Below are positions 38,964 through 47,637 of a stretch of DNA of 64,000 bases, in pieces. This stretch comes from Luteibacter sp. SG786 (lineage in GTDB: Bacteria > Pseudomonadota > Gammaproteobacteria > Xanthomonadales > Rhodanobacteraceae): positions 496,001 through 560,000 of the forward strand of contig NZ_JAAOYX010000001.1 in NCBI RefSeq assembly GCF_011759605.1, read 5' to 3'. Below the pieces are notes generated by a model. It saw only the letters and a list, made by a program, of their open reading frames with translations, was not told the DNA's origin and did no database searches. The first letter of the stretch is position 1; each line of letters begins with the position of its first letter. Position numbers and translations under genes: made by a program.

Positions 38964-39624
38964 GCGAGGCGTGATCCTGTAGTGTCTTTCGATAGCGCGC
39001 AAACATGCGCAGTGCGCCTTCCACGGCGCGGCGCAATGCGGCGGGTTCGGCCAGCACGCGGTCGAGCATCGCCTGGAAGCGGTGCCACGGCGCGGCGGCG
39101 TTTTCGCCGATGGCGTAGAAGTGGTGGGGCAGGGCAGGAAACCGCTCGCGAAGGCGCTTTACGATGACGCGGCCGCCGAGGGCCGAGCCTTCGATGACGT
39201 AAAGCTCACCCCAGGCCTGTAGGAGCGCGCCCTGCGCGCGACGGCTGTTCGCGGAAAGCGACAGGTCCTGTGGCTCACGGCCCCAAAGGGTGTCGCGCGC
39301 AGGGCGCGCCCGTACGCGGGCCGGGTTGCCAGTCAGGTCGCGGGGCAAGCCATTGGCCAGGTCGTGTTCCAGAGCCGTGGCGCGGGAGGTGTAGTGCCAG
39401 CCATGGCTTGCAGCGATGCTGGCCAGCCACGCCGACCGGTCGGTCTCCCATTCGCTCAGCAGATGCCACTGGGCCGCCAGCAACGCCCGGTATCCCGTTT
39501 CATCCAACGCGCCGGCGAGCAGCTGTTGCATGAGCGGCGACGCCTCGGCCGCGTCGTGTGCGGCACGCGTGGACTCGCGGAGAGCGACATGGGCGGGAGG
39601 GCGAACTGCACGAGCGCCCTCCAC
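38956..39624 (-). CDS. bphO: biliverdin-forming heme oxygenase with an in-frame REP insertion
   Basis: A 222-residue heme oxygenase that opens haem to biliverdin, the chromophore of the adjacent phytochrome. RESTRAAHDAAE (His23, proximal haem ligand) and ELYVIEGSALGGRVI (about 140) are typical. Residues 104-135 are translated from an intact REP element (39219-39315) and match no heme oxygenase sequence; without them the length would be about 190, normal for BphO. The frame is kept, so it may be functional. The GTG start directly follows the stop of the DUF2007 gene. Confidence 0.9.
   Translation of the reverse strand: MEGARAVRPPAHVALRESTRAAHDAAEASPLMQQLLAGALDETGYRALLAAQWHLLSEWETDRSAWLASIAASHGWHYTSRATALEHDLANGLPRDLTGNPARVRARPARDTLWGREPQDLSLSANSRRAQGALLQAWGELYVIEGSALGGRVIVKRLRERFPALPHHFYAIGENAAAPWHRFQAMLDRVLAEPAALRRAVEGALRMFARYRKTLQDHASHV
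39219..39315. repeat. REP pair inside the heme oxygenase coding sequence
   Basis: GTAGGAGCGCGCCCTGCGCG at the left and the inverted form ending GCGCGCCCGTAC at the right, matching the REPs at 20118 and 33851. It is read through in frame by the minus-strand bphO gene. Confidence 0.93.
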
Positions 39625-40017
39625 TCAGAGCACCTGGGTGGCCTTGAGCACGACCACCAGCATGACGCCGGCGACGATCGCAAGCACCATGAGGCGAACG
39701 CGCGACGCGGTGCGCTGCGCCGGGGGCCGGTAGTCCGGTTGCCGATGCAGGCGCAATTCCTCCTGGAAACGCACGACGGGCTCGATGCCGATGTCTTTCA
39801 GCAGCCCGCGCGCCTTCGGGAAGTCGTCGGCGCTTTTCACCCAGACCTGTGGCCAGGAATCGCGGTCGTTGTTCCTCTGCGAATAGCTGAATCGCTGATA
39901 GGTGGGCCGGTTCCAGCTCGAGCGGTTGGTCACCGTGGTTTCGATGCCCTGCTCGGTGAGCAGGGCGACGACCCGGTCGATGTTGTCCTGGCGTGGCGAA
40001 GTGTAGATCTGGCGCAT
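39625..40017 (-). CDS. DUF2007-like protein with C-terminal membrane anchor
   Basis: A 130-residue protein. The N-terminal half resembles DUF2007 (QIYTSPRQDNIDRVVALLTE, QVWVKSADDFPKARGLL). A basic linker leads to one C-terminal membrane helix (about 110-128). Relatives in Xanthomonas are labelled pathogenicity-related without proof. It lies directly upstream of bphO with no spacing between stop and start, and may be cotranscribed with the photoreceptor pair. Confidence 0.75.
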   Translation of the reverse strand: MRQIYTSPRQDNIDRVVALLTEQGIETTVTNRSSWNRPTYQRFSYSQRNNDRDSWPQVWVKSADDFPKARGLLKDIGIEPVVRFQEELRLHRQPDYRPPAQRTASRVRLMVLAIVAGVMLVVVLKATQVL

Positions 40018-40027
40018 GCCCCCGATT

Positions 40028-41296
40028 CTACGGGAATCGGCCCGTGCCGGTTGCCGGGGTGCGCAATGCGCCCTTCACGTCGTCGAGCTTGCCGTCGTTG
40101 GGCAGCGGCTGCAGTCCCAGCAGGTGCATCAGAAGCGGGTAGATGTCCACGTTCGGGAACGGCGCTATGCGTGCGCCGCTCGCCATGTCCGGGCCACGGG
40201 CGACGAACAGGGCGCGCATGGTGGGATCGAGGTTGTCGTACCCGTGCTCGCCGCGCGACATCGGATCCTTCCGTTTCGCCAGTACCTCATGGCTGGTGAT
40301 CGACCAGCCCGTCTCGGCCAGGCAGAGATAGGCCGGCACGCGGGGGTTCTTGCCGTAATCGAGCCGGGCCGGCAGGTCCTCCTTGCGATAGCAGCGCATG
40401 TGCGCATGGGGGCCGAGCAGGCGTGCCACCGCGCGCGACGCGTCCACGCCCGGCTTTGCGTTGAACGTGGCCATGACGCCGTAGGACACGGCGTTCAGCG
40501 ACGCCAGATCGGTTTCCTCGTCGGCGAATACGATGTTGCCGCGTGGCACATCGGCCATGCCATGGTCCGACACGATCACCAGGTTGGTGGTGTCGTAAAG
40601 TCCCCGGCGGCGCAATTGCGCCACAAGGTAGCCCAGGGCATCGTCGACTGTGCGCAGGGCGTCGTTCAACTGCGGCGAATCCGGTCCGAACTCGTGGCCC
40701 GCATGGTCCACGTCATCGAAATACAGCGTGTCGAACGCCGGTTTGGGGCCGGGTTCGTCGATCCATGACAGGAGCTTGTCCACACGCTGGCGGGCCGTCA
40801 GCGAGTCGTCGAAGGGGATCCAGTGATCCGGCCTCATCCCGTGGATTTTCGCTTCCGTGCCGGGCCAGAACATGGTCGCGGTGCGCAGGCCGTGCTTCTG
40901 CGCCGTGACCCAGATCGGTTCCGCTTCCGTCCACCACCGCCCGTCGCCCTTGGCTCCGAGATCTGCGGTGGTGAATGTGCCCAGGCTGTCGTCCCACATC
41001 GTGTTGTTGATGATGCCGTGGCGGTCGGGTACCCGACCGGTCACCAGCGTGTAGTGATTAGGGAACGTCAGTGACGGGAACGACGGCAGGATGTACGGCG
41101 CGCTGACGCCATCGCGAGCCAGGGCGACCAGATTCGGTGTGAGGCCGCGGTCGATGTAGTCGGCCCGGAACGCATCGATCGACACGAGCAGCACGGGGTG
41201 GCGGGCAGGGGGCGTGGCCGGCTGGGCGGCACAGCCGCACAGGAACAGCAGCAAAAACGTGAGCAGCGCACTCCAGCGCGACAACATGGTGTTCAT
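40028..41296 (-). CDS. ectonucleotide pyrophosphatase/phosphodiesterase-like lipoprotein
   Basis: A 422-residue alkaline-phosphatase-superfamily enzyme of the NPP type. A lipoprotein signal ends LCGC (Cys22). Metal ligands are Asp41 in SIDAFRADY, the nucleophile Thr77 in FPSLTFPNHYTLVTG, DDVDHAGHEFG and VSDHGMADV. Such enzymes cleave nucleotide or lipid phosphodiesters at the cell surface; exact substrate unknown. The tandem ATGs at 41296 and 41287 both lack a ribosome site. Confidence 0.88.
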   Translation of the reverse strand: MNTMLSRWSALLTFLLLFLCGCAAQPATPPARHPVLLVSIDAFRADYIDRGLTPNLVALARDGVSAPYILPSFPSLTFPNHYTLVTGRVPDRHGIINNTMWDDSLGTFTTADLGAKGDGRWWTEAEPIWVTAQKHGLRTATMFWPGTEAKIHGMRPDHWIPFDDSLTARQRVDKLLSWIDEPGPKPAFDTLYFDDVDHAGHEFGPDSPQLNDALRTVDDALGYLVAQLRRRGLYDTTNLVIVSDHGMADVPRGNIVFADEETDLASLNAVSYGVMATFNAKPGVDASRAVARLLGPHAHMRCYRKEDLPARLDYGKNPRVPAYLCLAETGWSITSHEVLAKRKDPMSRGEHGYDNLDPTMRALFVARGPDMASGARIAPFPNVDIYPLLMHLLGLQPLPNDGKLDDVKGALRTPATGTGRFP

Positions 41297-41348
41297 GGGG
41301 AAAGACGTAGGCTCGTGCACAGACAATCTCCCATGATGGACGAGTCCC

Positions 41349-41759
41349 ATGACCAATTCATCACGCAAAATCCTGCTGGGTCTCCTCGCCGCCTCGCTGC
41401 CCGCCCTGGCACTGGCCCAGAGCCAGCCCGCGAAGCCCGCGCCGCCGCCGCGTCCGAGGCCGATCGTGATCACCACGCCCACACCCAACCAGCAATGGCA
41501 GCGGCAGGTCGACCGCCAGCAGATGCAGGACAGGCAGAACCAGAACGCGCTGCGTGAGCAACTGCGTCAGGGTTCGCTCGACCGCCAGCGCGCCAACACG
41601 ACCGACCCGGCGCTGCGCAACCAGCTCGACGCCGCGGATCGCAGCCAGCAGCAGCTTTATCGCGCCCGGCAGGATGCGGCCGCCCGCCAGTACCAGACCT
41701 CGCCGCAGCCCGACCAGACGCGCACCGTCCCCGCACGAGCCGGTACCGCCGGCCGCTAG
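41349..41759 (+). CDS. secreted Gln/Arg-rich hypothetical protein
   Basis: A 136-residue protein with a signal peptide (cleavage after ALA, about residue 23) and a low-complexity mature part rich in Gln, Arg and Pro (QQWQRQVDRQQMQDRQNQNA), probably a charged coiled coil. No family recognised. Similar small periplasmic proteins are common in this group of bacteria. Confidence 0.65.
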   Translation: MTNSSRKILLGLLAASLPALALAQSQPAKPAPPPRPRPIVITTPTPNQQWQRQVDRQQMQDRQNQNALREQLRQGSLDRQRANTTDPALRNQLDAADRSQQQLYRARQDAAARQYQTSPQPDQTRTVPARAGTAGR

Positions 41760-41816
41760 CGGCAGCCCCGGGCACGGGACCATAATCGGGGATTCCCAGG
41801 ATCGACGGAGTCCCCG

Positions 41817-43487
41817 ATGACCGCAGTCACGCGCATCGACACCACCCGGACCGTTCGCGCGCCGCGCGGCAGCGAACTCACATGCCGCAGCTGGCTTACG
41901 GAAGCGCCGTTCCGCATGCTGCAGAACAACCTCGACCCCGACGTGGCCGAGAATCCGGCGGAACTGGTGGTGTACGGCGGCATCGGCCGCGCGGCGCGCA
42001 ACTGGGAATGCTTCGACGCCATCCTTCGCACCCTGCGCGAGCTGCGCGACGACCAGACGCTGCTCGTGCAGTCGGGCAAGCCGGTGGGCGTCTTTCCGTC
42101 GCACCCCGACGCTCCGCGCGTGCTCATCGCCAATTCGAACCTCGTGCCGGCATGGGCGAACTGGGAACACTTCAACGAGCTCGATCGCAAGGGCCTGATG
42201 ATGTACGGCCAGATGACGGCCGGCTCGTGGATCTACATCGGTTCACAGGGCATCGTGCAGGGCACGTACGAAACCTTCGTGGAAATGGGGCGGCAGCATT
42301 ACGGCGGCAACCTCGCCGGCCGCTGGATCCTCACGGCGGGCCTCGGAGGCATGGGCGGCGCGCAGCCACTGGCGGCCAGCCTGGCAGGCGCCTCGTCGCT
42401 CACCATCGAGTGCCAGCAAAGCCGCATCGACTTCCGCCTGAAGACGCGCTACGTGGACGAGCAGGCCGCGGACCTCGACGACGCGCTGGCCCGGCTCGAA
42501 CGCTACGGCAAGGAAGGGCGGGCCGTGTCCGTTGCCCTGCTGGGCAATGCCGCTGACATCCTCCCCGAACTCGTTCGCCGCGGCGTCCGTCCGGACGCGG
42601 TAACCGACCAGACCAGCGCGCACGACCCCGTGAACGGTTATCTGCCGTCCGGATGGAGCGTGGAGGAATGGTTCGAGCGCCGTAAAGCGGATCCCACGGG
42701 TACCGCGCGCGCGGCCAAGGCGTCCATGCGGCGCCACGTGGAGGCGATGCTGGCCTTCCACGCCATGGGCGTTCCCACCTTCGATTACGGCAACAACATT
42801 CGCCAGATGGCCAAGGACGAGGGGCTTGCAGAGGCCTTCGCGTTCCCGGGCTTTGTCCCCGCCTTCGTGCGGCCCCTGTTCTGCCGTGGCGTCGGCCCGT
42901 TCCGCTGGGTGGCGCTGTCCGGCGATCCGGAAGACATCTACAAGACCGATGCCAAGGTGAAGGAGCTGATTCCGGATGACCCGCACCTGCATCGCTGGCT
43001 GGACATGGCCCGGGAGCGCATCAGCTTCCAGGGCCTCCCGGCCCGCATCTGCTGGGTGGGCCTGGGCCAGCGCCATCGTCTCGGCCTGGCCTTCAACGAG
43101 ATGGTTCGCAACGGCGAGCTGAAGGCACCCGTGGTGATCGGCCGTGACCACCTGGATTCCGGCTCTGTGGCCAGTCCCAACCGCGAGACGGAAGCCATGC
43201 GCGACGGTAGCGACGCGGTGAGCGACTGGCCGCTGCTGAACGCCATGCTCAACGTGGCCGGAGGCGCCACCTGGGTCAGCCTGCACCATGGCGGCGGCGT
43301 CGGCATGGGCTACAGCCAGCACAGCGGCGTAGTGATCGTTTGCGACGGCACCGAGGCCGCCGACAAGCGCATCGCGCGCGTGCTCTGGAACGACCCCGGC
43401 ACGGGCGTGATGCGTCACGCGGACGCGGGCTACCCCGAGGCCATCGCCTGCGCGAAGGAGCAGGGCCTGGACCTGCCGATGCTCTGA
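41817..43487 (+). CDS. hutU: urocanate hydratase
   Basis: A 556-residue NAD-dependent enzyme converting urocanate to imidazolone propionate in histidine catabolism. Recognisable segments are [43 protein letters not shown] (NAD site) and [15 protein letters not shown]. Size matches E. coli-type HutU (about 555). No hutH, hutI or hutG lies next to it, so the pathway, if complete, is split. A CATAAT hexamer at 41781-41786 is a possible -10 and GGAG precedes the ATG. Confidence 0.96.
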   Translation: MTAVTRIDTTRTVRAPRGSELTCRSWLTEAPFRMLQNNLDPDVAENPAELVVYGGIGRAARNWECFDAILRTLRELRDDQTLLVQSGKPVGVFPSHPDAPRVLIANSNLVPAWANWEHFNELDRKGLMMYGQMTAGSWIYIGSQGIVQGTYETFVEMGRQHYGGNLAGRWILTAGLGGMGGAQPLAASLAGASSLTIECQQSRIDFRLKTRYVDEQAADLDDALARLERYGKEGRAVSVALLGNAADILPELVRRGVRPDAVTDQTSAHDPVNGYLPSGWSVEEWFERRKADPTGTARAAKASMRRHVEAMLAFHAMGVPTFDYGNNIRQMAKDEGLAEAFAFPGFVPAFVRPLFCRGVGPFRWVALSGDPEDIYKTDAKVKELIPDDPHLHRWLDMARERISFQGLPARICWVGLGQRHRLGLAFNEMVRNGELKAPVVIGRDHLDSGSVASPNRETEAMRDGSDAVSDWPLLNAMLNVAGGATWVSLHHGGGVGMGYSQHSGVVIVCDGTEAADKRIARVLWNDPGTGVMRHADAGYPEAIACAKEQGLDLPML

Positions 43488-43499
43488 CCTGCGAATCGA

Positions 43500-44174
43500 T
43501 CAGCGGCCGTTGGCCCATTCGGGGGTGTAGCGCTCGGGGTAAAGGCGCTGCAGCGCCAGGACCTTCGGCCGGTCGTTCACGGCGATGTACATCGAGTCCG
43601 GATTCAGGCGCATGTAGTCCTGGTGGTAGGCCTCCGCAGGGTAGAAAGCCTTCAGCGGCGTGACCTCGGTGACGATCGGGGCGGCGAAGGCATGGGCGGC
43701 CTTCAGCTGGGCCACGTAGGCCTCGGCAACCTTCTTCTGCTCCGGTGTGGCATAGAAGATGGCCGACCGATACTGCGTGCCCACGTCCGGGCCCTGACGG
43801 TTGAGCAGGGTAGGGTCCTGCGCGACCGAGAAAAACACCTGCAGCAGTTGGCCGTAGCTGACCTTGGCGGGGTCATACACGACCCGCACGGACTCGGCGT
43901 GGCCGGTGTCCCCGTCGCTCACGTCGTCATAGTTCGCGTGCGCGGCGTCGCCGCCCGAGTAGCCCGAGCGCACGCTCTTCACGCCCCGCACGTGCTGGAA
44001 CACACCCTGCACGCCCCAGAAGCAGCCACCGGCGAACACAGCCGTGGCATCTCCGGCGGCGGCCGGACTGGCGTCGACGACCGGGGCGGGCAGTTTCACC
44101 CCCTCCTCGCCGGCGGACGCGGCGGAACAGGCGGTGAGGGCAAGGAACAGGGAGGGAAGCAGGCGAAGGCGCAT
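43500..44174 (-). CDS. msrA: peptide methionine sulfoxide reductase MsrA, exported lipoprotein
   Basis: A 224-residue enzyme reducing methionine-S-sulfoxide. The catalytic GGCFWG has Cys51, followed by GYSGG and HAESVRVVYDP. Unlike cytoplasmic MsrA, a lipoprotein-type signal (LALTAC, Cys16) precedes the domain, placing it in the envelope to repair oxidised surface proteins. GGAG lies about 7 bp before the ATG. Convergent with hutU (12-bp gap). Confidence 0.93.
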   Translation of the reverse strand: MRLRLLPSLFLALTACSAASAGEEGVKLPAPVVDASPAAAGDATAVFAGGCFWGVQGVFQHVRGVKSVRSGYSGGDAAHANYDDVSDGDTGHAESVRVVYDPAKVSYGQLLQVFFSVAQDPTLLNRQGPDVGTQYRSAIFYATPEQKKVAEAYVAQLKAAHAFAAPIVTEVTPLKAFYPAEAYHQDYMRLNPDSMYIAVNDRPKVLALQRLYPERYTPEWANGR

Positions 44175-44273
44175 GGGGAGCTCCTGGGGTGGGCCTGTCC
44201 GATCAGACCGGCCGCCCCGCGTTTTCCTGACAGTCCGGACGGCACAGGCTTTCACATTCGGCGCCCCGAGTCC

Positions 44274-44300
44274 TAAAGATCCGGTAAACGACGCCGATAT
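44274..44300 (+). promoter_or_regulatory. sigma-28 (FliA)-type promoter
   Basis: TAAAGATC, an 11-bp spacer (44282-44292) and GCCGATAT match the sigma-28 consensus TAAAGTTT-N11-GCCGATAA at 13 of 16 positions, including all core bases. It lies 35 bp before the HD-GYP GTG codon. Confidence 0.75.
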
Positions 44301-44335
44301 CCCATCGGATGGGCAGGTGCGGTGGAGAGGGGCAA

Positions 44336-45583
44336 GTGGCTTACGACCTGGTAGAGAGACGCGTCTTCGTTGCCGACCTGGAGGTGGGCATGTACGTGAG
44401 CCGTCTCGATTGCGAGTGGTCGGACACGACGTTCCCCCTGCAGGGCGTGCCGATCACGTGCCAGGACGACATCGACAGGCTCGCCCGGTTCTGCAAGTAC
44501 GTGTTCGTGGACCTGCATCGGCAGGTGGCTCGCGAGCGGCCGGCCTTGCGCCCGGCACACGTCGCGGCACCGCCACGGCCGGCACCGGTGCGCCCTGCCG
44601 TGAACCCGCGCCTTGTGTCCCGGCACGTTTATAGCGACACCGTTCGTTTCGAGGACGAAGTGCCGCATGCCCAGGCGGCGTTCGACAAGGTGACGCGCTT
44701 CGCGGAACGCCTCGTGGACGATGTCCAGCATGGCCGCAGCATCGAGCCGGTGGCGGTGGAGGAGGCGGTGCGCCCCCTCGTCGCGAGCGTGCTGCGCAGC
44801 AGCGACGCCTTCGTGTGGGTCGAGAGCCTGCGCCGTCGCGACAGCTATACCTATCAGCATGCCGTGGGCTGCAGCACCCTGGCGGCCGCGTTCGGTCGGC
44901 ACATGGGCTTCGCCAGCGACGCCATCGTGAGCCTTGCCGCGGGTGGCCTGCTGATGGACGTGGGCAAGGTGCGAATCCCGGAGGAACTGCTCTCGCGCAA
45001 CGGCCCCCTCAACGACGACGAGTGGACGCTGGCGCGCCAACATGTGGACGAGGGCATCGCGATCCTCGACCACTCGGGAGTGACCGACGCCGAGGTGCGC
45101 GACATGGTGCTCACCCACCACGAGCGCTTCGATGGCAGCGGCTATCCCGCGGGGTTGGCGGGCACGGAGATACCGCTGCCCGGGCGCATGGCCGCCATCA
45201 TCGACACCTACCACGCCATGTCGTCGTCACGCCCGTATCGACCGGCGGTTTCCCAGCATGTGGCCCTGCGCCAGTTGTATGCGGGCCGCGAAGCCGCCTT
45301 CCAGGGCGAGCTCGTCGAACAGTTCCAGGCCTGCCTGGGCGTGTACCCCACCGGCTCCATCGTCGAACTCAACACGGGTGAAGTCGCCGTCGTGATGGTG
45401 CAGAATCAGGCCCGCCGCCTGCAGCCGCGGGTAGCGGTTCTGACGCATGCGGACAAGGGGCAGCGCGAGGATTTCCTCATCGTGGACCTGATGAACCAGG
45501 TGGACACCGTCCGCCGAGAAATCCTGCGCACCCTGCCGGCAGGCAGTCATGGCATCGATCCCAGGGAGTTTTTCATTCAGTGA
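44336..45583 (+). CDS. DUF3391/HD-GYP domain protein with altered HD dyad
   Basis: A 415-residue protein, probably a cyclic-di-GMP phosphodiesterase or sensor. N-terminal DUF3391 (VERRVFVADLEVGMYVSRLD) is followed by an HD-GYP domain from about residue 140. The usual HD dyad reads MD (GGLLMDVGKVRIP), so the metal-binding His is absent, while HHERFDGSGYPAGL (GYP motif) is intact. GTG at 44336 has GGAGAGGGG upstream and is chosen over the ATG at 44309. A sigma-28-type promoter precedes it, and the stop overlaps the EAL gene (GTGA). Confidence 0.9.
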   Translation: MAYDLVERRVFVADLEVGMYVSRLDCEWSDTTFPLQGVPITCQDDIDRLARFCKYVFVDLHRQVARERPALRPAHVAAPPRPAPVRPAVNPRLVSRHVYSDTVRFEDEVPHAQAAFDKVTRFAERLVDDVQHGRSIEPVAVEEAVRPLVASVLRSSDAFVWVESLRRRDSYTYQHAVGCSTLAAAFGRHMGFASDAIVSLAAGGLLMDVGKVRIPEELLSRNGPLNDDEWTLARQHVDEGIAILDHSGVTDAEVRDMVLTHHERFDGSGYPAGLAGTEIPLPGRMAAIIDTYHAMSSSRPYRPAVSQHVALRQLYAGREAAFQGELVEQFQACLGVYPTGSIVELNTGEVAVVMVQNQARRLQPRVAVLTHADKGQREDFLIVDLMNQVDTVRREILRTLPAGSHGIDPREFFIQ

Positions 45584-46830
45584 GTGAGCGTGCCGATATC
45601 CTGCCAGCGGTGCAGATGATCCTCGACCGGGTCGTTCCGGATTCCGGCTGGCGTGCCGTGCTAGTGGTGCGATTGCAGGGGATGCGCGAGGCGCAGCTGC
45701 GCTTCGGATACGAATTCGGCAACCAGATCATGCTGGCGGCGCGCGAACGGCTCGTGGAAGCCGTGCGTCATTTCGACACGGTCTTCGTCGCCGGCGACGA
45801 CACCTTCGTGGTGGTGCTGCCCTCGGTGCGCAACCGCACCCATGCGTTGCTCGCCGCCACCCGCATCGTCGGCGCCTTCGACGCGCCCCTGCTGCGCGGC
45901 GACCGCCCCTGGCACGGTCGCCCCATCGTCGGCGTGGCGGTACACCCCGAGCACGGCACCTCCGCGGAGCTGCTCTACCGCCGCGCGGAGCTCGCACACG
46001 ACGAAGCCTTGCGTGTGGGCGAACCTTTCGCGCTGTACCAACCCGATGCCACGCCAGTCGAAATCCTCTATGGGGAACTGCGCGAGGACATCGAGGCCAA
46101 TCGCCTTCATGTGGCCTTCCAGCCGCTGCGCGACCTGCGCTCCGGGGAGATGGTGCGGGTGGAGTCCCTGTCGCGCTGGACCACCACCGCCCAGGTGCAT
46201 GTGGCGCCCACCGATTTCATCCAGTTCGCCGAGCGCAGCGACCTCATCGTTCCCCTGACACGGTGGAGCCTCAACGCCTCCCTGCGCCACGCGGCCGCCT
46301 TGCATCGCGGCGGGTGTCCGCTGGACGTCGCCATCAACCTGTCCCCGCGCGTTTTCGCGGAATCGGGGTTCGCGGAGCAGATGCTCGGCGCCATGGACAT
46401 CTGGGGCGTGCCGCCCACGGCGGTGATCGTGGAGATCACCGAGACCGCCCTGCTAACCGACCTGGACATGAGCGTGCGCGTGCTGCGCTGCCTGCGCGAT
46501 CGCGGCGTGCGCGTGGCCATCGACGACTTCGGCACCGGCTATGCCTCGTTCGCCTACCTGCGCCACTTCCCGGCGACGGAACTGAAAATCGACCGGACCT
46601 TCGTCGATGCGATGAACACGGACAGCCGCACCGAACTGCTGGTGCAGGCGATGGTCGACGTGGCCCATCGCCTGGGCATGGAAGCCGTCGCGGAAGGCGT
46701 GGAGAACGAAGCCACGCTCCTGCGCCTCGTGGAAATGGACTGCGACCTCGTCCAGGGCTATCACATCGCCGAACCGATGAAAGCCGAGGACTTCGTGTCC
46801 GAACGGCTCGCGGCGGCCAGCCTGATCTGA
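45580..46830 (+). CDS. EAL cyclic-di-GMP phosphodiesterase with degenerate GGDEF domain
   Basis: A 416-residue protein. The N-terminal GGDEF-like domain (to about 150) has AGDDTF in place of GGDEF, so it should not synthesise cyclic-di-GMP. The EAL domain (about 160-410) keeps every expected residue: VESLSRW, VAINLSP, VEITET, AIDDFGTGYASF, ELKIDRTFV, AEGVEN and LVQGYHIAEPM. It should hydrolyse cyclic-di-GMP. It overlaps the HD-GYP gene by 4 bp and shares its sigma-28-like promoter. Confidence 0.92.
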   Translation: MSERADILPAVQMILDRVVPDSGWRAVLVVRLQGMREAQLRFGYEFGNQIMLAARERLVEAVRHFDTVFVAGDDTFVVVLPSVRNRTHALLAATRIVGAFDAPLLRGDRPWHGRPIVGVAVHPEHGTSAELLYRRAELAHDEALRVGEPFALYQPDATPVEILYGELREDIEANRLHVAFQPLRDLRSGEMVRVESLSRWTTTAQVHVAPTDFIQFAERSDLIVPLTRWSLNASLRHAAALHRGGCPLDVAINLSPRVFAESGFAEQMLGAMDIWGVPPTAVIVEITETALLTDLDMSVRVLRCLRDRGVRVAIDDFGTGYASFAYLRHFPATELKIDRTFVDAMNTDSRTELLVQAMVDVAHRLGMEAVAEGVENEATLLRLVEMDCDLVQGYHIAEPMKAEDFVSERLAAASLI

Positions 46831-46851
46831 AACCAACTGTCTCCGCGCTTT

Positions 46852-47002
46852 TGTGGGAGCAACTGTCTTTTTCAGAAGCCCACCCCAAGCACAGAGGTTT
46901 CCCCACAGACATGCGAGCTTTGTGTGGGAGCCGCTTCAGCGGCGATGGGTGCTCGCGAGAGTGCCCGCTGCCGCGGGTTCGCCGGCATAGCCGGCTCCCA
47001 CA
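46852..47002. repeat. compound REP cluster, GTGGGAGCCGC family
   Basis: A partial GTGGGAGC unit at 46852 precedes a full GTGGGAGCCGCTTCAGCGGC at about 46923 and the inverted GCCGGCATAGCCGGCTCCCAC ending near 47002. It fills the gap between the convergent EAL and coaE genes. Nothing else is seen here. Confidence 0.85.
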
Positions 47003-47031
47003 AGGTGCGATGCAGTAGCCGTGGTGCGCGG

Positions 47032-47637
47032 TCAAACGCCGCCGGCCAGCATCCTGTAGTGCGCGTCCAGTTCGCGCACCGCCACATCCAGCTTCGCCTC
47101 GTCGCCGTCGTTGACGATCACGTCGTCGGCCATGGACAAGCGGTGTTCCCGCGACGTCTGGGCCGCGATCATCTTTGCCGCCAGGGCCGCGTCGATGCCG
47201 TCGCGCCGCGTCAGGCGTTCGATGCGCACGGCTTCCGGGGCATCTACCACCAGCACGCGATCCACCCACGCGTAATGCGCGCGGTTCTCCGCCAGCAGGG
47301 GAATCGACAGGATGCAGTAAGGGCCGTCGTCGGCTTCGACAGCGTCGCGCAGCCAGGTGCGGATGCGCGGGTGGAGGATGCCTTCGAGCGTGGTGCGGGC
47401 CGACGGGTCCTCGAACACGCGCTCGCGCATGGCCGCGCGATCCAGCCTCCCGTCGCTATCCAGGGCATCGGGCCCGAAGGTACGGGCCACTTCCGCCAGC
47501 GCCTCCGACCCGGGCTCGACCACGGCGCGTGCCGCCGCATCGGCATCGTAGGCGTGGATGCCCAGCGCCTCGAAACGGCGCTCCACGGCGCTCTTGCCCG
47601 ACGCGATGCCGCCCGTGAGCGCGACGACGAAGCTCAT
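47032..47637 (-). CDS. coaE: dephospho-CoA kinase
   Basis: A 201-residue kinase catalysing the last step of coenzyme A synthesis. The P-loop GGIASGKS is at residues 9-16, followed by DADAAARAVVEPG and LTRRDGIDAALAAKMIAAQ. The start overlaps the pilD stop by 4 bp; the pilD-coaE linkage is common in gammaproteobacteria. Confidence 0.95.
   Translation of the reverse strand: MSFVVALTGGIASGKSAVERRFEALGIHAYDADAAARAVVEPGSEALAEVARTFGPDALDSDGRLDRAAMRERVFEDPSARTTLEGILHPRIRTWLRDAVEADDGPYCILSIPLLAENRAHYAWVDRVLVVDAPEAVRIERLTRRDGIDAALAAKMIAAQTSREHRLSMADDVIVNDGDEAKLDVAVRELDAHYRMLAGGV

Noticed and set aside
38956-39624. Heme oxygenase as a pseudogene broken by the REP
   Set aside because: The frame is open throughout and both flanking conserved segments are in the same frame, so it is called as a CDS with an insertion.
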